From Rhizobium esperanzae (GTDB lineage Bacteria > Pseudomonadota > Alphaproteobacteria > Rhizobiales > Rhizobiaceae), in assembly GCF_014197615.1 (NCBI RefSeq), contig NZ_JACIFY010000014.1:62001-126000 (forward strand): a stretch of 64,000 nt of DNA, read 5' to 3'. Position numbers and translations under genes: made by a program. The first letter of the stretch is position 1, and every line of letters begins with the position of its first letter. Below the pieces are notes generated by a model. That model worked only from the letters and a program-made list of their open reading frames with translations, was not told the DNA's origin and did no database searches. Shown here piece after piece: positions 1 to 10,425 of this stretch.

Positions 1-736
1 CGAAAAACACACCCTCCGGCGTCATATGCGCCTCCAGCAAATCGCGTAGACGCTGCAGCGGTTTGCCGGGCGGCTCATCGGTGCGCGCGAGCGCGTCCTT
101 CACAAGATAAAGGCCGGCGAGCGCATCGGAAGCCGCATCGACGTCCGGTCCATAGAAGACCGGCTCTCGCACGTCGGCAAAGTCGATCGATGTAAAACCC
201 GCGGTGCTCAAAAGGCCCTTCGCAATGGGCGGATCGCCAAGCGAAAACGGATTGGGACCATCTGCCGAAACCGCGGTTCCGGGCGCCAGCGCTTGCCGTA
301 TGGCGCCGGACCACTCGTTATGCTCCCGGCTTTGCCATACCATCCACACAAGGCGCGCACTCGGACGCATCGCCCTGCCGATATTGGCAAAGGCAGCTGC
401 CGGATCGGCAAAAAACATCACGCCGAACCGGCTGATGCAGAGGTCGACGCCGGCAGCGGGAAAGGCATGGAATTGCGCGTCTGCCTGCTCGAACACCACA
501 TTTCGCAAACCTTCCGCAGCACTCCGTCGCCTTGCGACTTCGAGCATCTCGGCTGAAGTATCCACTCCGACCGCTTCTCCTTGCGGCGCGGCGCGGGCGG
601 CCTCGCGCGTCGTCTGGCCCGCGCCGCAGCCGATATCGAGCACCCGGTCACCGGGGGCAACGCCGGCAGCAATATACAGGTGTCGATTGTGTCTCGCCAA
701 TTCCGCGTCGTAAAAGTCGGCACGATCCAACGCCAT
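1..736 (-). CDS. class I SAM-dependent methyltransferase (3' end outside window)
   Basis: The reverse-strand frame is open from an ATG at 736 to the window edge, giving 245 residues without a stop, so the C-terminus is missing. Residues 32-40 read VLDIGCGAG, the glycine-rich motif I that binds S-adenosylmethionine. An acidic residue follows in EAVGVDTSAEML, and a region typical of methyltransferase_11/UbiE-like enzymes (ISRFGVMFFADP) comes after that. The substrate cannot be told from sequence; it may be a small molecule. The gene is divergent from the hydrolase at 875, and the 138 bp between them must hold both promoters. Family assignment is secure, function is not. Confidence 0.85.
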   Translation of the reverse strand, partial: MALDRADFYDAELARHNRHLYIAAGVAPGDRVLDIGCGAGQTTREAARAAPQGEAVGVDTSAEMLEVARRRSAAEGLRNVVFEQADAQFHAFPAAGVDLCISRFGVMFFADPAAAFANIGRAMRPSARLVWMVWQSREHNEWSGAIRQALAPGTAVSADGPNPFSLGDPPIAKGLLSTAGFTSIDFADVREPVFYGPDVDAASDALAGLYLVKDALARTDEPPGKPLQRLRDLLEAHMTPEGVFF

Positions 737-874
737 ACACTCACTCTGCTTGGTTCGAGGATCAATCTTCAGTCTGATGCGTGGAGGGGTTTCGCGTGCC
801 AAAACAGATTGCATATTAGGATCAGTTATGCAAGATGGAGACTGATTGCGAATTGCAATCGGAAAGGGTGGGGT

Positions 875-1741
875 ATGGAAATGACCGGATCAACTCTCGT
901 CGCCGAAAAGATCGTCGCATTCCAAGATGTGCAACTGCACACCCAGGCCTTCGGCGATCCGGCCCACCCGCCCGTGTTGTTGATCATGGGGGTGATGTCT
1001 TCGATGCTCTGGTGGCCGGAAAGGTTCTGTGAGGAACTCGCCGCCCAAGGACGCTACGTTATCCGCTACGACCAGCGCGACACCGGCCTTTCCACGTGTT
1101 ACCCGCCGGGCGAGCCGGGCTATTCGTTTAGCGATCTCGCCGACGATGCCATTGCCGTTCTCGACGGTTATGGAATTGAAGCCGCGCATCTGATGGGCAT
1201 GTCGATGGGCGGTTTCCTAGCGCAAGAGGCCGCTTTGCGCCATCCCCGGCGCGTGCGGACACTCACCGTGATCAGCTCGTCGCCGCTCGGAGTCGACGGC
1301 CTGCCTTCTTCGACCAAAGCTTACAAGGAACATTCCGCCGCTGCCGAAAGTCTCGACTGGTCGGATCTTGGGGCCATCGCCGATTTCCTGCGTGGCGATT
1401 CAGCCATGCTGGCCGGCACCAGGCATCCGCACGATGCCGAGGCGGCAAGTGCCCTCATCGCACGCGACATGGGCCGGGCCGCGTCCTTTGTCAGTGCGAC
1501 CAACCATTTCATGCTGTTGAGCGAGGATAGCGCCGCCACGCTGCATGCGTCGCGCATCGACGTGCCGGTTCTCGTAATCCACGGCACATCGGACCCGCTC
1601 TTCCCGATCGAGCATGGAGAAGCCTTCACCCGTGTCACGCCGACCGCCCAACTGCACCGGATTGTTGGCGGCGGGCACGAAATTCACGATCGGGACATCG
1701 ACGAAATGGTGCGTGTCATCGCCGATCGCACCGGGTTCTGA
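875..1741 (+). CDS. alpha/beta fold hydrolase
   Basis: This is a 288-residue alpha/beta hydrolase, probably an esterase or lipase-like enzyme. The nucleophile elbow GMSMG places the catalytic serine at residue 110. The expected acid is Asp240 (HGTSDPLFP) and the base His268 (GGGHEI), so the triad is complete and correctly spaced. An early segment, RYDQRDTGLS, is typical of the aclacinomycin methylesterase/TAP-like branch. The ATG at 875 follows a GGAAAGG-type ribosome site; a second ATG at 881 is possible. The open frame extends further upstream to 581, but that extension overlaps the divergent methyltransferase and has no family similarity. The natural substrate is unknown. Confidence 0.88.
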   Translation: MEMTGSTLVAEKIVAFQDVQLHTQAFGDPAHPPVLLIMGVMSSMLWWPERFCEELAAQGRYVIRYDQRDTGLSTCYPPGEPGYSFSDLADDAIAVLDGYGIEAAHLMGMSMGGFLAQEAALRHPRRVRTLTVISSSPLGVDGLPSSTKAYKEHSAAAESLDWSDLGAIADFLRGDSAMLAGTRHPHDAEAASALIARDMGRAASFVSATNHFMLLSEDSAATLHASRIDVPVLVIHGTSDPLFPIEHGEAFTRVTPTAQLHRIVGGGHEIHDRDIDEMVRVIADRTGF

Positions 1742-1767
1742 CCCGCCTGCCGAGCAGCTATACGCGC

Positions 1768-1799
1768 CATGCATGCCGGCATTGTTTCCGGCATGCATG
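1768..1799. terminator. bidirectional hairpin between convergent genes
   Basis: A perfect 12-bp inverted repeat (1768-1779 with 1788-1799) around an 8-base loop lies between the end of the hydrolase gene (1741) and the end of msrA (1811). There is no long T run, so it is at best an imperfect Rho-independent terminator serving both strands. Confidence 0.5.
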
Positions 1800-1810
1800 C
1801 GCGAATTGCG

Positions 1811-2320
1811 TCAGGCGATCTTCTGGCGGGCCGGCAGTTTCCAGCCGGGCCGGACGAAGTGACAGGTATAGCCGTTCGGAATACGCTCCAGATAATCCTG
1901 GTGCTCGGGCTCGGCCTCCCAGAAATCGCTGACCGGCACGACTTCGGTCACGACCTTGCCGGGCCACAGGCCTGAAGCATCGACATCGGCGATCGTATCG
2001 CGGGCGACGCGCTCCTGCTCCGGGCCGGTGTAGAAAATCGCCGAGCGATAGCTCGTGCCGACGTCGTTGCCCTGGCGGTTGCGCGTGCTCGGGTCATGGA
2101 TCTGGAAGAAGAATTCGAGGATTTCGCGGTAGCTGATCCTTGCGGGATCGAAGAGGATCTCGATCGCCTCGGCATGGGTTCCGTGGTTGCGGTAGGTCGC
2201 ATTCGGCACGTCGCCGCCGGTATAACCGACGCGGGTGGAAATCACGCCATTGTACCGGCGGATGAGGTCCTGCATGCCCCAGAAGCAGCCGCCGGCGAGC
2301 ACTGCACGTTCTTCGGTCAT
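1811..2320 (-). CDS. msrA: peptide methionine sulfoxide reductase MsrA
   Basis: The 169-residue protein is a complete MsrA, which reduces methionine-S-sulfoxide in proteins and free methionine. The active-site motif GCFWG is at residues 11-15 with catalytic Cys12, followed by the family signatures GYTGG and HDPSTRNRQGNDVGTSYRS. A possible resolving cysteine is Cys153 near the C-terminus (YTCHF). The ATG at 2320 is preceded by an AAGGAG site at ideal spacing. The open frame continues upstream, but those residues are not part of the family. It appears to be a single-gene unit, convergent with the hydrolase. No MsrB domain is fused. Confidence 0.97.
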   Translation of the reverse strand: MTEERAVLAGGCFWGMQDLIRRYNGVISTRVGYTGGDVPNATYRNHGTHAEAIEILFDPARISYREILEFFFQIHDPSTRNRQGNDVGTSYRSAIFYTGPEQERVARDTIADVDASGLWPGKVVTEVVPVSDFWEAEPEHQDYLERIPNGYTCHFVRPGWKLPARQKIA

Positions 2321-2506
2321 TTGATATCTCCTTGTTTGCCAAGAGATAGTGTCTGGCGTCGCAGATTTCCATAAGGCGGAAACAAGCACAGCTGTGCAAT
2401 TTCCCTTCGAACAGCCCCTGTCCTGTCATGTCGATGTTACGCGCCGGCGCTAGCAAGTCTTCGACAATCCGCGGAGGCAGAGCCTCGACACCTGATGGAG
2501 ACGGTT

Positions 2507-3652
2507 ATGAATAGGCGTGAATTTCTGATCACCTCGTCGGCTGCGGCCGGTCTTCTGGCTCTTCCGCGCTTCGCATCGGCCGCGGCCGGCACCATCGACC
2601 TCTATAGCGGTTCGGATGCCAACATCATCGATCTCTGGAACAACATCATCCGCCCGGCCTTCGAAAAAGCGCATCCTGACGTCGCCCTGAAGGTCACCGA
2701 TGCCGGCGACAATAGCGGCTTGCGTGCGATCGCCGACCGTGCGCTTGCGGCGCTGAAGACGAAGACCGATCCCCAGGCCGACCTCTTCGAGGTATTCGAT
2801 CCGCGTCTGCCTTCCGGCGGTATCGATGCCGGCCTCTGGGTCAAATTCTCTGCCGAAAACATCGAAGGCTACGACCGCATCAACCCGCTCGCCTTCGACA
2901 CCCCCTACTCACTTCCCTATCGCGGTTCGCAGGTCCTGCTCGCCTACGACACGACCAAGCTTGACCCGAAAAACGCGCCGAAGAGCTGGGAGCAGCTCAC
3001 CACCTGGATCAAGGCCAATCCGGGTCAGTTCATTTACAACCGTCCGGACAAGGGCGGTTCGGGCGGCAACTTCGTCCGCCGCGCCATCCATGAGGTCAAC
3101 GGCCGCGATCCGAAGAAGTTCAAGATCGACAATTTCACCGCCGACTTCGCCTCCCAGGCGCTGCCGCCGGCCTGGAAGATCCTCAACGATCTCGCCCCCT
3201 CGCTCTACGACAAGGGCGCCTATACATCAGGCAACACCCAGTCGATTCAGCTGCTCGCCCAGGGCGTCGTCACCATGGTGCCGGTCTGGTCGGATCAGGT
3301 GCTGCAGGCGATCGCCCAGGGTGTGCTGCCTGAGACAACCGGCCTCGTGCAGCTCGGCGATCTCGCCCTTTGCGGCGGCTTCTCCGCCATGACGGTGTTT
3401 TCGAACGGCGCCAACAAGGATGCGGCGCTGAAACTCGCCGCTTTCATGCTGACCACGGAAATGCAGGAAGCGATCATCACCCAGATCGGCGGTTTCCCGG
3501 CCGTCTCCTGGGATCATATCTCCGATGATCTCCGCAAAAAATATGCCGACGTCATTCCGTCGACCATCCCGACCTTCCCCGCCGGCGATTGGGAAACGAC
3601 GATCAACGACGGCTGGTATCGCAACGTCGCTCCCAACATCAGCCGCACCTGA
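2507..3652 (+). CDS. ABC transporter substrate-binding protein, YnjB/iron-type, Tat signal
   Basis: This is a 381-residue periplasmic binding protein. The N-terminus has the twin-arginine pattern NRREFL at residues 2-7, a hydrophobic stretch and an ASA/AAA cleavage region near residue 25, so it is probably exported folded by the Tat system. The mature part resembles the YnjB/PotD/Fbp class (SBP family 1/8-like), with a typical NRPDKGGSGGNFVRR segment. The start at 2507 has GGAG six bases upstream; an in-frame ATG at 2495 is less likely. It leads a four-gene operon with two permeases and an ATPase. The ligand is not evident: an organic anion, polyamine-like or metal chelate ligand would each fit the family. 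Confidence 0.88.
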   Translation: MNRREFLITSSAAAGLLALPRFASAAAGTIDLYSGSDANIIDLWNNIIRPAFEKAHPDVALKVTDAGDNSGLRAIADRALAALKTKTDPQADLFEVFDPRLPSGGIDAGLWVKFSAENIEGYDRINPLAFDTPYSLPYRGSQVLLAYDTTKLDPKNAPKSWEQLTTWIKANPGQFIYNRPDKGGSGGNFVRRAIHEVNGRDPKKFKIDNFTADFASQALPPAWKILNDLAPSLYDKGAYTSGNTQSIQLLAQGVVTMVPVWSDQVLQAIAQGVLPETTGLVQLGDLALCGGFSAMTVFSNGANKDAALKLAAFMLTTEMQEAIITQIGGFPAVSWDHISDDLRKKYADVIPSTIPTFPAGDWETTINDGWYRNVAPNISRT

Positions 3653-4542
3653 TGTCCGCCAACACCGCGCCGGCGGCTCTGCCCCGTCACCGGTCCATCA
3701 ACAGGGGGAGCGCGATCGGGCTCCTCCTCGTTGCCCTGCCGGTGTTCCTGCTGGCCTGGCTGATCATCTTTCCGATTTTCTCGGCGGTCGTCGGCACGAT
3801 CTTCGTTCGCAGCCCTGACGGCGCGAGGGAATTTTCGCTCGCCTCCTATCGCTTCTTCTTCACCGACGGCTACAGCCTCGCCAATCTCTGGGTAACGCTC
3901 TGGACCACAGCCGTCTGCGGCGTCCTGCTTGTGGCGATCGGCCTTCCGATTGCGCTCTATCTTCGCTTCTCGCAGGGGCGCCTTGCAGCCTATGTGCAGG
4001 GCCTGGCGATCTTCCCGATGTTCGTGCCGTCGATCATCCTCGCCTATGCGCTAATCCGGACGATCGGGCCGAACGGCACCGTCGACCTGCTGCTGAACGC
4101 GGTCGGTCTGCCGAAGCTGCGTACGCCTTACCTGACGCCGTGGGGACCGGTGATCGGTCTCGTCTGGGACAATCTTCCCCTCACGGTGCTGATGCTGACG
4201 GCGGGGCTCTCCTCCGTATCGAACAGCGCCATCGAGGCCGCCCGCGATGTCGGCGCAAGGCCGCTGCGGGTCTTCGTCTCGATCATCCTGCCGCGCATGG
4301 GTAATTCGCTACTGGTGACCGCTTCCTTTGCGGTGCTCGGCATCTTCTCCGCCTTCACCCTTCCCTATGTGCTCGGCCCCGCATCGCCCGAAATGATGGG
4401 GCCGTTCATGCAGCGCACCTTCGCCGATATGAACGATCCGCTCAACGCCATGACCCAGGCCGTCATCACTTTCTGTTTTTGCCTCGTCTTCGGCATCTTC
4501 TATATCAGATCGATCGCCCGCAACCGCGAGGCCCGGCCATGA
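3652..4542 (+). CDS. ABC transporter permease (first subunit)
   Basis: This is a 296-residue inner-membrane permease with about six hydrophobic segments, the first at about residues 22-44. The conserved EAA loop that docks the ATPase reads EAARDVGARPLRVF followed by ILP. The start codon overlaps the stop of the binding-protein gene by one base (TGATG), implying translational coupling. The permease belongs to the binding-protein-dependent family used by thiamine, iron, sulfate and polyamine importers. It pairs with the permease that starts at 4539. Confidence 0.92.
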   Translation: MSANTAPAALPRHRSINRGSAIGLLLVALPVFLLAWLIIFPIFSAVVGTIFVRSPDGAREFSLASYRFFFTDGYSLANLWVTLWTTAVCGVLLVAIGLPIALYLRFSQGRLAAYVQGLAIFPMFVPSIILAYALIRTIGPNGTVDLLLNAVGLPKLRTPYLTPWGPVIGLVWDNLPLTVLMLTAGLSSVSNSAIEAARDVGARPLRVFVSIILPRMGNSLLVTASFAVLGIFSAFTLPYVLGPASPEMMGPFMQRTFADMNDPLNAMTQAVITFCFCLVFGIFYIRSIARNREARP

Positions 4543-5366
4543 GTGGCGGCAGACCGGGCACCGCCCTTCGCTTCGACTGGATCGGCATGGCCTTCGCATG
4601 CCTGCTGACGCTGTTCATCGCGCTGCCGCTGATCGTGGTCGGAACCTGGGCCTTCAGCGAAGTCTGGCGCTACCCCTCGGTGATCCCACAGCAATTCGGC
4701 CTGCGCTTCTGGGGCCAGACGCTGGCGCGATCCGATGTCTGGGAAGCCCTCCTCCTCAGTCTGCGATTGACGGCGACAGTCACCGTTCTGTCCGCCGTCA
4801 TCTGTCTTCCCGCGGCCTATGCTTTTGCGCGCCTGCGCTTCCCCGGCAGGAACATCCTCTTCCTATCGTTCTTGGCGTCACATGCCTTTCCGAAATTCGG
4901 CCTGCTCGTTGCCATTGCCGGCATCTTCCTGCAGCTCGGTCTGATCAGCACCTTCTGGGGCGTCGTGCTGATCCAGCTCGTCGGCACGCTGATGCTGATG
5001 ATCTGGATTCCGGTCGCAGCCTTCCAGAATGTCGACCGGCGCATGGAAGAGGCGGCGCGCGACGCGGGTGCTGCGCCGCTGCGCGTCTTCTGGTCGATCA
5101 CGCTGCCGCAGGCCGCGCCGACCATATCCGCCGCGCTGCTTTTGACCTTCGTCGGCACCTTTTACGAAACCGAAGGCGCCTGGCTGATCGGTGCGCCGGA
5201 GATCCGCACCATGCCGGTGCTGATGATCAGCTTCATCAACAATCAGATCGTCGTGCAATACGGCGCCGTACTCTCCGTCATGCTGTGGGTGCCGTCCTTC
5301 ATCGCGCTGATGTTTGCGCGCCGCATCGTCGGCACCGGCGCCTTTGCGAGAGGTTTTGGCGCGTAA
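4539..5366 (+). CDS. ABC transporter permease (second subunit)
   Basis: The second 275-residue permease starts by ATGA overlap with the previous gene. It has six predicted membrane segments and an EAA motif (EEAARDAGAAPLRVFW ... LP). The two permeases would form the heterodimeric channel of the importer encoded by 2507-6477. The chosen ATG at 4539 gives a normal short cytoplasmic N-terminus; the in-frame sequence upstream belongs to the previous gene read in another frame. Confidence 0.92.
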   Translation: MSGGRPGTALRFDWIGMAFACLLTLFIALPLIVVGTWAFSEVWRYPSVIPQQFGLRFWGQTLARSDVWEALLLSLRLTATVTVLSAVICLPAAYAFARLRFPGRNILFLSFLASHAFPKFGLLVAIAGIFLQLGLISTFWGVVLIQLVGTLMLMIWIPVAAFQNVDRRMEEAARDAGAAPLRVFWSITLPQAAPTISAALLLTFVGTFYETEGAWLIGAPEIRTMPVLMISFINNQIVVQYGAVLSVMLWVPSFIALMFARRIVGTGAFARGFGA

Positions 5367-5400
5367 AGCGTCAAACAGCAATTCAGGGAAAGGTTTGAGA

Positions 5401-6477
5401 ATGGCACATCTGGCGATCGAGGGCGTTTCGAAGCTGTTCGGAACCACCTTTGCCGTTCGCGATTTTTCACTCGAAGTGGGCGACGGTGAGCTCGTCTGCC
5501 TGCTCGGCCCGTCCGGCTCCGGCAAGTCGACCTTGTTGCGGATGATCGGCGGCTTCGAGCGGCCGAGCGGCGGAACGATCCGCATCGATGCCAAGGACGT
5601 GACGAACCTGCCGCCCGAGCGGCGCCCGACCGGGATGGTGTTCCAGAGCCATGCGCTCTGGACGCATATGGACGTCTTCAACAACATCGCCTTCGGCCTG
5701 AAGCTGCGCCGGCTGCCGAAAGCCGAGATCCGCGAGCGCGTCGAAAATGCGCTCGCTCTGGTCGGCCTTGTTGACTACGGACGCCGGATAACGACGCAAT
5801 TGTCGGGCGGGCAGCAGCAGCGTGTTGCACTTGCCCGCTCGCTGGTGCTCGAGCCAAAAATCCTGCTCGACGAACCCTTCGCCAGCCTCGACCAGCACCT
5901 GCGCGAAAGATTGCGGGAGGAAGTGCGCGACATCCAACAGCGCTTGGGCATTACCACGCTCTTCGTCACCCACGGCCAGGACGAGGCCCTGGCGCTTGCC
6001 GACCGCATTGTCGTCATGCGTGACGGCGGCACCGAGCAGATCGCGCCGCCGAGCATCATCTACCGGCGGCCGCAGACGGCCTTCGTCGCCGGTTTCATCG
6101 GCTCGATGAATTTCGTCCAGAGCCACATCAGAAACGGTGTCTGCGAGCATCCTCTTTTCCCGCTCGCCGTTCCTGTCGACGACGGGCCGGTGACGCTTGC
6201 CAGCCGCCCTGAAGCACTGGCGATCCATCCCTCTGAGCGGGCGAATGCGGCGACTGTCCACCGCACCGTCGATTTCGGTACGCACAAGATCGTCGATGTC
6301 GATCTTGCCGATGGCACCCGCCTGAAGGCGATGGTGGCGCCGGATGAGAGGTTCCAGGCTGGAATGAAGGTCGAGCCGAGCTTCGCGAGCTTTTTTGCCT
6401 TCCGCGACAACGCCCTCGTGCATCAGTCGATGCCGTCAAAGAGCGATGCCGAGGCGGTTCGACTGCTGCCGGTCTAA
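5401..6477 (+). CDS. ABC transporter ATP-binding protein
   Basis: This 358-residue ATPase energises the importer. The Walker A motif GPSGSGKST spans residues 36-44. The signature LSGGQQQRVALARS and the switch histidine in VTHGQDEA are present. A C-terminal regulatory (TOBE-like) domain follows. The Walker B strand reads KILLDEPF, one hydrophobic residue shorter than the usual four-residue strand before DE. Either a codon has been lost or the sequence differs naturally. The start at 5401 lies 34 bases after the preceding stop. The gene is last in the operon and ends five bases before the convergent phosphatase gene. Confidence 0.92.
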   Translation: MAHLAIEGVSKLFGTTFAVRDFSLEVGDGELVCLLGPSGSGKSTLLRMIGGFERPSGGTIRIDAKDVTNLPPERRPTGMVFQSHALWTHMDVFNNIAFGLKLRRLPKAEIRERVENALALVGLVDYGRRITTQLSGGQQQRVALARSLVLEPKILLDEPFASLDQHLRERLREEVRDIQQRLGITTLFVTHGQDEALALADRIVVMRDGGTEQIAPPSIIYRRPQTAFVAGFIGSMNFVQSHIRNGVCEHPLFPLAVPVDDGPVTLASRPEALAIHPSERANAATVHRTVDFGTHKIVDVDLADGTRLKAMVAPDERFQAGMKVEPSFASFFAFRDNALVHQSMPSKSDAEAVRLLPV

Positions 6478-6482
6478 CGCGG

Positions 6483-7316
6483 TTAAGCCTTGGTCGAGAA
6501 ACCGTCCTTGAGCCAGGGATGCAGCGCCTTGCTGGCGGCAAGGATATCGCCTTTTCCGTCGACGGCCGCGCCGGAAAACCGGGTGACGATGCCGCCTGCC
6601 TCTTCGACCATCAGCGCCGAGGCGCCGAAATCATGGATCGACAGCCCGTCCTCGAAGAAGCCGTCCAGCCGGCCGCAGGCGACATAGGCGATCGACAGAG
6701 CCGCCGAGCCCAGGCGGCGCACGCCCGCCGTGTTGGCCATCAAGCGTTTGACGGCGTCAAAATAGGTCTCCTCCGCAACCGCCTTGACCTGGCCGGGGAT
6801 CGGCAGACCGGCGCCGATCAGCACGTTTTCGATGTCGGCGACATCGGCGCAGCCGATGCGCTCGCCATTGAGATAAGCGCCGCCGCCGAGTTCGGCGCTG
6901 AACAGCTCATCCAGCATGGCGTCATAGACGACGCCGGCAACCAGCCTGCCGCCTTCGGCAATCGAGATCGTCATGCCGAAATGCGGGAGGCCCCAGGCGT
7001 AATTGGTGGTGCCGTCGATCGGGTCGATATAGATTATCGGCGTTTCCGGCCCGGCCGTGCGGTTGCCGACGGCTTCCTCGCCCTGGATGGCATAATCCGG
7101 AAAGGCCTTGATCATCTCATCGACGATAATCCGCTCGACGGCGACATCGATCTCGGTCTGGTAATCGCGCGGCGCCTTGGCAAGCATTTCCCCGGATGTC
7201 CGCCGCCGCAACGAGCGACGGGCGGTCTCGCCCGCCTTCAGCACCGTTTCGGCAAGCACGATGAGGCGGGATGACGCGTTCGGGGAAAGGCGCGCTGATA
7301 TCGGGGAGGATGTCAT
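6483..7316 (-). CDS. inositol monophosphatase family protein
   Basis: This is a 277-residue member of the Mg-dependent, lithium-sensitive phosphatase family (IMPase, HisN, CysQ relatives). The metal-binding GEE is at residues 79-81 and DPIDGTT at 98-104. The later WD motif is changed to HD (SIHDFGAS), keeping the metal-binding aspartate. It is the last gene of the reverse-strand operon that begins at 13736, 105 bp after the ATPase gene, so a role in dephosphorylating an imported polyol or sugar phosphate is plausible. The ATG at 7316 lacks a strong ribosome site; a GTG at 7367 is an alternative that would add 17 residues. Confidence 0.85.
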   Translation of the reverse strand: MTSSPISARLSPNASSRLIVLAETVLKAGETARRSLRRRTSGEMLAKAPRDYQTEIDVAVERIIVDEMIKAFPDYAIQGEEAVGNRTAGPETPIIYIDPIDGTTNYAWGLPHFGMTISIAEGGRLVAGVVYDAMLDELFSAELGGGAYLNGERIGCADVADIENVLIGAGLPIPGQVKAVAEETYFDAVKRLMANTAGVRRLGSAALSIAYVACGRLDGFFEDGLSIHDFGASALMVEEAGGIVTRFSGAAVDGKGDILAASKALHPWLKDGFSTKA

Positions 7317-7421
7317 GTGGAAAATCCGGATGCTGCAGATATGACGACGTGAATCGTGCGGAGCCACTCCCTTCGCAGAGACCGATGATGGTTTTATGAA
7401 GCCGCCCGCGCCTGACGGGTC

Positions 7422-8498
<1,077 letters not shown>

Positions 8499-8559
8499 GC
8501 TGAAAACCTTGCTGGTCCCCAACCGGGACCGATGGGATGGTCAAGGGTGAAAGACGTCA

Positions 8560-9447
8560 TCATTTGACTGCTCCAGCGGCGATGCCGCGCGTTAGCGTGC
8601 GCTGGAAGATCAGGAAGAAGATCACGGTCGGTATGATGCCCAGGAAAGCCGCCGAGGCCTGCAGCACCGGGTCCGACATGTTCTGACCGCGGGTGAGGCC
8701 CATGGCGACCGAGACCGTCTGGTTGTTGTTGGACACCAGCATGACGAGCGGGATCAGGAATTCGTTCCAAGTCCAGATGAAAAAGAAGGTTCCCAGGACC
8801 ATCAGCGTCGGCCTCAGCATCGGGACGACGACGAACCACAACGTTTTCCAGTGGGTCGAGCCGTCCATCTCCGCCGCTTCGAGGATTTCCTTGGGAAAGG
8901 TACTCAGCACGGTCGAGAGCAGGTAAGTCCCGAAAGCGCTTTGCAGGACCGCGAAAATGATGATCACGGAAAGCTGCGTATCGTAGAGGCCGCTCGCTTT
9001 CGCCATGTAGTAAAGCGGGTAAATGATCGACTCCTGCGGCACCATGATGCCGAGAAGAAAGACCACCAGGATCACGCGCGAACCCGGCACTTTGCCGACC
9101 CCAATCGCATAGGCGTTGAATAGGCTTATGAGTACCCCCAACACCGACACAGCGAGACTGATCACCACGCTGTTGAGCAGCTTGCGGCCGAAATCAGACA
9201 CCGTCCAGAATTTCTCGATCGCCGTGAGATCGATCGACCGAGGAATCGAAAGCGGTCCACCGGCTGCGTATTCGGCGCTCGCCTTGACGGCGTTGAGCAG
9301 AGCAAGGAAAAAGGGAAAGAGCGTAAAGGCGAGGAGTAGAATAAGGATGGCCAGCACCACCCACCGCATGGGATCGCGCCGCGCGCGATCTGCTGGCGCC
9401 GTCGCTTTTGCCTTGGTCGTACCGTCGCTGAGAACTGAGTAAGCCAT
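8560..9447 (-). CDS. carbohydrate ABC transporter permease (MalG type)
   Basis: This 295-residue permease has a long cytoplasmic N-terminus rich in Ala, Lys and Arg. About six membrane segments follow and an EAA loop (EAAEMDGSTHWKTLWF ... VP). The C-terminus RGIAAGAVK is characteristic of MalG/CUT1 second permeases. The ATG at 9447 is preceded by GAAGGAG. It lies three bases after the first permease gene, so the two are certainly co-transcribed. Confidence 0.95.
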   Translation of the reverse strand: MAYSVLSDGTTKAKATAPADRARRDPMRWVVLAILILLLAFTLFPFFLALLNAVKASAEYAAGGPLSIPRSIDLTAIEKFWTVSDFGRKLLNSVVISLAVSVLGVLISLFNAYAIGVGKVPGSRVILVVFLLGIMVPQESIIYPLYYMAKASGLYDTQLSVIIIFAVLQSAFGTYLLSTVLSTFPKEILEAAEMDGSTHWKTLWFVVVPMLRPTLMVLGTFFFIWTWNEFLIPLVMLVSNNNQTVSVAMGLTRGQNMSDPVLQASAAFLGIIPTVIFFLIFQRTLTRGIAAGAVK

Positions 9448-9450
9448 GAT

Positions 9451-10359
9451 CTACTCCTTCGCCTCCTGCTGGCTCTGGAAGCGTAGGAAAATCACGGCCA
9501 AAGCGATCGTCAGAGTCGTTTGCACGACCGCGATGGCCGCGGCGTAGCCGACGCGCTGTGTTGTGAAGAAGTGGTAGTAAGTCAGATAGGATGGCACGAG
9601 GGTGGAATTGTCGGGGCCGCCGGCAGTGATGACAAAGATTGGCGCAAAGACTTTAAGCGCTGCGATCAGCGTGGTCAGCACAACGACGAAAATCTCCGGC
9701 GCCAGAAGCGGAATGGTGATCGTCACCAGCCGGCTCCACCAGTTTGCCCCATCGAGCTCGGCAGCCTCGTAGAGAGAAGGGTCGATGCGCGAAAGACCGG
9801 CCATGAAAACCACCAAGCAATAGCCGACCTGTATCCAGACAATGACGAGCGAAACGGCAGCAAGCGCGTATGTCGCATCGCCGATCCAGTTCTGGGCGAG
9901 ATTATCGAGGCCGACGGCCTTTAGCGTGATGTTGATGACGCCGACGGGATTGAGAATCCAGCCCCAGAGCACGCCCGCGACCGTTACGGGCAGAATCTGC
10001 GGCAAGTAAAAGCCGGCCCTGAAGAAGCTTGAGACCCATTCCCCGAATTGATCCCTGACATAGTCGAACAGCAAAGCGGCCAGCACCAGGCCGATGCACA
10101 CCGGTATCACGGTCATCGAGACGATGAACAGCAGCGTGTGATACATCGATCCCCAGAATTGATCGTCCGTAAGCAGGCGATGATAGTTCTGCAGGCCGAC
10201 CGGTCGCGGCGTGCCAACGCCTTTCCATGCCGTGAAGCTCAGCCCGAGATTAGCAAGCTGCGGTATGAGTACGATCAGGATGAAGCCGATCGCCCCTGGG
10301 ATGAGGTAGAGGCTATAGCTTCGTGAAGCGTCGCTCGATCGCTGGCTGGATATGGCCAT
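9451..10359 (-). CDS. carbohydrate ABC transporter permease (MalF/UgpA type)
   Basis: A 302-residue CUT1 first permease: six predicted membrane segments, EAA loop EAAELDGANWWSRLV with IPLL, and the conserved TAGGPDNST region near the C-terminus typical of sugar permeases. It follows the binding-protein gene by 66 bp and precedes the MalG-type permease by three bases. Together with the binding protein at 10426-11688 and the ATPase at 7422-8498 it forms a complete sugar importer. Confidence 0.95.
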   Translation of the reverse strand: MAISSQRSSDASRSYSLYLIPGAIGFILIVLIPQLANLGLSFTAWKGVGTPRPVGLQNYHRLLTDDQFWGSMYHTLLFIVSMTVIPVCIGLVLAALLFDYVRDQFGEWVSSFFRAGFYLPQILPVTVAGVLWGWILNPVGVINITLKAVGLDNLAQNWIGDATYALAAVSLVIVWIQVGYCLVVFMAGLSRIDPSLYEAAELDGANWWSRLVTITIPLLAPEIFVVVLTTLIAALKVFAPIFVITAGGPDNSTLVPSYLTYYHFFTTQRVGYAAAIAVVQTTLTIALAVIFLRFQSQQEAKE

Positions 10360-10425
10360 ATCATTCTTCCTTCAGCCTCGCAGAATGGGCTGCGCCAGAG
10401 GCGCAGCCCAGCGTTCAAGGTCGCG

